A stretch of 23,119 nt of DNA from CAKOSP01 sp964370755. GTDB lineage: Bacteria > Bacillota_I > Bacilli_A > RF39 > UBA660. The translations under genes were made by a program, and so were the position numbers. The notes beneath the pieces were generated by a model. That model saw nothing but the letters and a program-made list of their open reading frames with translations, made no database searches and had not been told where the DNA came from. Below, piece after piece: positions 19,319 through 23,119 of the stretch. Within the stretch, counting starts at the first letter, position 1; the number at the start of each line of letters is the position of its first letter. Location: assembly GCA_964370755.1 (NCBI GenBank), contig CAYJKL010000018.1:1-23119 (forward strand), in the 5' to 3' direction.

Positions 19319-22300
19319 ATGAATAGTGAGTTAGAAAGATTTTTTAAATCAATTAATTATGATGGTGTTGAGTTTGGAAATTCAAAAATTGAAAAAGTTA
19401 TACTTAATAAGAAACTTGATTGTTTTGAAGTGTTTATTAAACTGGAAAAAATACTTGATAAAAGTATTGTAGATGGTTTGTTTTCGAAAAAAGAAAATGG
19501 TATTGGTGGTAAAAAACTTAATATTTATTTATCTTGTAATAATGTTTTAGCAAGTGATATAGAGTCTTATCTTAATACTTATATTGATCAGTTAATTATT
19601 AAAAGACCTTCTTATAGTATTTTAAAAGGTTATTCTTTGAAACTTGAAAATAAAAATATTGAAATAGTTATTGAGAATCAAATGTTTGAAGCTGAGCTTA
19701 AAGATGAGGCTAAGAATATGGAAAAGTTTTTAAATACTTATGGTATTTGTGATTATGTTATAAATTTCAAAAGTAATTTAGAAGGCGCTAAGAGTTTGTC
19801 TGAAGTTATAATGGAAAGTAAAACAGTAGCTTTTGAGAAAAAAGATGAGACTATTATAATGGGTGCTCATAAAGATGGTAAAGTTACTGCGCTTAATAAT
19901 ATTTTTGGAGAAACTAAAAGTGTTATAATTGAAACTTATATATTTGATATGGAAGTAAGTGAGAGAAAAGGTAGTAAAGGAACTGTTTACATACTTAATC
20001 TTAAGATGAGTGATAATACAGATAGTTATCTTGCTAAAATGGTTAAGTTTGAAGAAGAACCTTTTTATAAAGTTGCTAAGAAACTAAAAAAAGGAAATTG
20101 GTATAGATTTCATGGTAATATTGAGCTTGATCAGTATTTGAAACAGCTTGTGCTTAGTATTAGAAATATTGAGAGTATTCCTTCTAAAGATGTTAAGATA
20201 AAAGATAATGCGCCTTTAAAACGTGTAGAACTTCATGCTCATACTATGATGAGTGCGATGGATGGGGTAATTGATGCGGGTAGTCTTGCTAAGTTTGCGT
20301 CTAAACTTGGTCATAAGGCAGTAGCCGTTACTGATCATAACGTTCTTCAAGCGTATCCTGATTTATTTAATAGTTTATGGAAAATAAATGATGGTAAAGA
20401 AAAAGAAGATATGTTTAAAATTTTATATGGTCTTGAAATGAATGTTGTTGATACTGATTCTAGGCTTTATTATGGTGTGGAAGATTTTACTTTTAAAGAT
20501 ACTGAATTTGTAGTATTTGATACAGAGACTACTGGATTTAATGCTGGTAAGGATCAAATGATTGAAATAGGGGCTGTTACTGTTAAAAATGGTGAAGTTG
20601 TTTCAAGGTTTGATGAACTTATAGCGTGTGATAGAGAGCTTCCTTCTATTATAACTGAGCTTACAGCGATTACTGATGATATGCTTAAAGGTAAAGATAC
20701 AGAAGATAACGTTACTAAAAGGTTTTTAGAATATATTGGTAATAAACCAATGGTTGCACATAATGCAGCGTTTGATATTGGGTTTATGAAAGCGGCATGC
20801 TCAAAATATAATTTAGGAGAATTTAATAATACGGTTATTGATACAATGGCTCTTGCTAGAACAATGTTTCCTGATTGGAGAAGTCATAAGTTATCTAATT
20901 TAGTTAAAAATTTATCTGTTGAATGGGATGAAGATATGCATCATAGAGCAGATTATGACTCAGAGGGTACAGCAAAGTGTTTTTATAAAATGGTTGCTAA
21001 ACTTGATGAAGATATACTAAAAATTAGTCAGCTTGAAAATTTAATTGATAAAGAAAATATTATTAAGTTTGCTAGACCTTTTCATGTAACTCTGTTAGCT
21101 AAAAATGCAGAAGGACTTCGTAATTTATTTAAGATAGTTTCGATAGCAAATACTAAATATTTATATAAAGGAAAAGAACCAAAAATACCTAGAGAAGAAA
21201 TAATAGCACTAAGAGAAGGTTTAATAATTGGTTCTGGGTGTATTAATGGTGAAGTTTTTGATACTGGTTTTTCACTTGATGATGAAGAACTTCGTAAGTT
21301 AATGAGCTTTTATGATTATATTGAAGTATATCCAGATAATGTTGTTACTCATTTAATTGGTAAAGAAAGTAAGTTTCACTCGGTTGCTGAGTATCATGGA
21401 TATGTTAAAAGATTAATTAAAATAGCGGAAGAGTCTGAAAAGATAGTAGTTGCTACTGGTGATGTACATAATTTAAGACCTGAAGATTTAATTTCTAGAA
21501 AAATTATTGTAAGTCAAAAAACTGGTGGTAAACTGCATCCCCTTAATAGAAAAAATATGGAACTACCTAATCAGTATTTCTTGACTACTGATGAGATGCT
21601 TGAAGCTTTTTCGTTTTTAGGAAAAGATAAGGCTTTTGAAATTGTTGTTGAAAATACTAATAAAGTTGCTGATATGATAGATGTTTTAGAAATTATAAAA
21701 AAAGATTTGTATACGCCTCTTTTAGATAACTCTGCAGATATTACACGTGAGATGGTTTATGAAAAAGCTCATGAGATATATGGTAATCCGCTTCCTGATA
21801 ATATAAATGAGCGTATTGAAGCAGAACTTGCCGGTATAATTGGTGGTGGGTTTGATGTAATTTATTTGATTGCTGAAAAACTTGTTAAAAAAAGTAACTC
21901 AGATGGATACTTTGTAGGATCACGTGGTTCGGTAGGTTCATCTTTTGTTGCAACGATGATGGGTATTACTGAAGTTAATGGACTTCCTGCACATTATGTT
22001 TGTCCAGTATGTAAAAAAAGTGTTTTTGAAGTTGATGGAAATGTTTTAGCAGAAGAATATTCAAGTGGATATGATATGCCTGATATGACATGTGAATGTG
22101 GAAGTAATATGAGAAAAGAAGGGCAAGATATGCCTTTTGCAACATTCCTTGGATTTAAAGCAGAGAAGGTACCAGATATCGATCTTAACTTTTCTGGTGA
22201 TAATCAAGCTGATGCACATAGTTATGTAAAAGAACTCTTTGGAGAAGCTAATGCTTATAGAGCGGGAACTATTTCAACTGTTGCTGATAAAACTGCGTAT

Positions 22301-23119
22301 GGTTACGTAAAAGCATATTGTGAGGAAAAAGGAATTATACTAAATCCTGTAGAGACTGAAAGATTATCTAAAGGTTGTACTGGTGTTAAAAGAACAACTG
22401 GTCAGCATCCTGGAGGTATAATAGTTATTCCTCAAAATATGGATGTATTTGATTTCACAGCATTTCAGTTTCCAGCAGATGAACCGGATTCAAGTTGGTA
22501 TACAACACATTTTGACTTCCATGCGATTCATGATAATGTACTTAAACTTGATATACTTGGTCATGATGACCCGACTATGCTTAAGTATTTGGGAGATACG
22601 ACAGGTCTTGATGTAGCAGGTATTACATTTGATGATCCGAAAGTATTATCACTTTTTCAAACACCTGATGCACTAGATGTTAAAGAAGATGATATTATGT
22701 GTCCAACAGGTACTTTAGGTATACCTGAATTTGGAACTAATTTTGTAATAAGAATGTTACAAGAAATTAAACCTAGTAGATTTTCTGATTTAGTTAAAAT
22801 ATCTGGGTTATCACATGGTACTGATGTTTGGCAAGGTAACGTTCGTGACTTAATTGTAAATGATGTAGCAACATTTGATAAAGTTGTTGGATGTCGTGAT
22901 GATATCATGGTATTTTTGATAAATTATGGTATGGAACCTGCTTCTGCTTTTAAAATAAGTGAGTTTGTTCGTAAAGGTAAAGCTACTAAAGAACCTGATA
23001 AATGGGTTGGGTTTGCTGATTCTATGAGATCTTGTGATGTACCTGAGTGGTTTATAGAGTCTTGTAGAAGAATTAAATATATGTTTCCAAAAGCACATGC
23101 ATGTGCATATGTAATGATG
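19319..23119 (+). CDS. polC: DNA polymerase III PolC-type alpha subunit with 3'-5' exonuclease, 3' end outside the window
   Basis: The frame is open from ATG 19319 to the window edge (1,267 codons, about 85-90% of a normal PolC), with no internal stop. It is the main leading-strand replicase of low-GC Gram-positives. In order: an N-terminal domain, an OB fold (about 195-290), and PHP with intact ligands (ELHAHTMMSAMDG near 303, VTDHN). A DnaQ-type exonuclease is inserted in the PHP (FDTETTGF near 400, later HNAAFD and HRADYD). The palm has GSRGSVGSS near 867, a zinc finger CPVC...CECG near 895-925, PDIDLNFSGD near 952 and LDILGHDDPT near 1078. It follows dnaE by two bases with only a weak RBS (TAGG), suggesting translational coupling. 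Antisense frames near the end are shadows. Confidence 0.97.
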   Translation, partial: MNSELERFFKSINYDGVEFGNSKIEKVILNKKLDCFEVFIKLEKILDKSIVDGLFSKKENGIGGKKLNIYLSCNNVLASDIESYLNTYIDQLIIKRPSYSILKGYSLKLENKNIEIVIENQMFEAELKDEAKNMEKFLNTYGICDYVINFKSNLEGAKSLSEVIMESKTVAFEKKDETIIMGAHKDGKVTALNNIFGETKSVIIETYIFDMEVSERKGSKGTVYILNLKMSDNTDSYLAKMVKFEEEPFYKVAKKLKKGNWYRFHGNIELDQYLKQLVLSIRNIESIPSKDVKIKDNAPLKRVELHAHTMMSAMDGVIDAGSLAKFASKLGHKAVAVTDHNVLQAYPDLFNSLWKINDGKEKEDMFKILYGLEMNVVDTDSRLYYGVEDFTFKDTEFVVFDTETTGFNAGKDQMIEIGAVTVKNGEVVSRFDELIACDRELPSIITELTAITDDMLKGKDTEDNVTKRFLEYIGNKPMVAHNAAFDIGFMKAACSKYNLGEFNNTVIDTMALARTMFPDWRSHKLSNLVKNLSVEWDEDMHHRADYDSEGTAKCFYKMVAKLDEDILKISQLENLIDKENIIKFARPFHVTLLAKNAEGLRNLFKIVSIANTKYLYKGKEPKIPREEIIALREGLIIGSGCINGEVFDTGFSLDDEELRKLMSFYDYIEVYPDNVVTHLIGKESKFHSVAEYHGYVKRLIKIAEESEKIVVATGDVHNLRPEDLISRKIIVSQKTGGKLHPLNRKNMELPNQYFLTTDEMLEAFSFLGKDKAFEIVVENTNKVADMIDVLEIIKKDLYTPLLDNSADITREMVYEKAHEIYGNPLPDNINERIEAELAGIIGGGFDVIYLIAEKLVKKSNSDGYFVGSRGSVGSSFVATMMGITEVNGLPAHYVCPVCKKSVFEVDGNVLAEEYSSGYDMPDMTCECGSNMRKEGQDMPFATFLGFKAEKVPDIDLNFSGDNQADAHSYVKELFGEANAYRAGTISTVADKTAYGYVKAYCEEKGIILNPVETERLSKGCTGVKRTTGQHPGGIIVIPQNMDVFDFTAFQFPADEPDSSWYTTHFDFHAIHDNVLKLDILGHDDPTMLKYLGDTTGLDVAGITFDDPKVLSLFQTPDALDVKEDDIMCPTGTLGIPEFGTNFVIRMLQEIKPSRFSDLVKISGLSHGTDVWQGNVRDLIVNDVATFDKVVGCRDDIMVFLINYGMEPASAFKISEFVRKGKATKEPDKWVGFADSMRSCDVPEWFIESCRRIKYMFPKAHACAYVMM

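Noticed and set aside
22657..23098. Two minus-strand open frames near the right edge
   Set aside because: They lie opposite the polC palm, whose reading frame is continuous to the edge.
1..23119. Mycoplasma code (TGA as tryptophan)
   Set aside because: Conserved tryptophans are TGG, no conserved frame contains TGA, and rlmN ends at TGA overlapping the prpC start.
1..23119. Mobile element, prophage or CRISPR array
   Set aside because: I saw no transposase, integrase, terminal inverted repeats with target duplication or regularly spaced repeats; gene order is largely that of a Bacilli chromosome.

Overview
The window is chromosomal DNA of a very AT-rich member of the Bacillota, most likely a small-genome Bacilli lineage related to the ancestors of the Mollicutes. 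The evidence is a Gram-positive replicative polymerase pair (DnaE plus PolC), the Bacillus-type gene order rlmN-prpC-prkC-rsgA-rpe with rpmB next to it, a PASTA-domain kinase, bS21 followed by YqeY, strong AGGAGG ribosome binding sites, and three endospore genes (spoIIIAH, gerE and a gerM-like gene). The standard bacterial code fits: conserved tryptophans are TGG, no conserved frame is interrupted by TGA, and rlmN ends at TGA. Codon and base use look uniform, and I saw no insertion sequence, integrase, attachment site or CRISPR array.

Layout. 1-2089: the 3' end of a class B penicillin-binding protein, then rpmG-efp. 2103-3532: two monocistronic genes of unknown role, a small lipoprotein and a cytosolic HExxH protein, each with its own promoter and terminator. 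3541-3808, minus strand: tRNA-Arg(UCU). 3801-5564, minus strand: sporulation cluster spoIIIAH-gerE and gerM-like. 5605-5640: a large inverted repeat between divergent genes. 5690-8475: a compact bacteriocin locus, with a C39-peptidase ABC exporter, a very short membrane accessory protein and two double-glycine precursor peptides resembling a class IIb pair. 8476-9206: rpsU-yqeY. 9214-14264: rlmN-prpC-prkC-rsgA-rpe, ending at a bidirectional terminator shared with convergent rpmB. 14443-16414: a divergent control region and two translationally coupled, divergent sigma-70-like genes. 16433-23119: dnaE followed two bases later by polC, which runs off the window.

How it works together. The exporter should cleave both leaders after Gly-Gly and export a two-component peptide. 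PrpC and PrkC form a phosphatase/kinase pair that monitors muropeptides or the cell wall, co-expressed with ribosome assembly (RsgA), rRNA/tRNA methylation (RlmN) and pentose phosphate metabolism (Rpe). GerE should act late in the mother cell and SpoIIIAH in the channel between mother cell and forespore.

Most worth a second look: the two-peptide bacteriocin locus, in which each predicted mature peptide has one cysteine near its C-terminus; the tandem sigma-like pair, whose promoter carries an 11-bp palindrome repeated in the rpmB leader; a sigma-K-type promoter that fixes the gerE start; intrinsic terminators built into the last codons of several genes; a probably leaderless rlmN; and the adjacent dnaE-polC genes.
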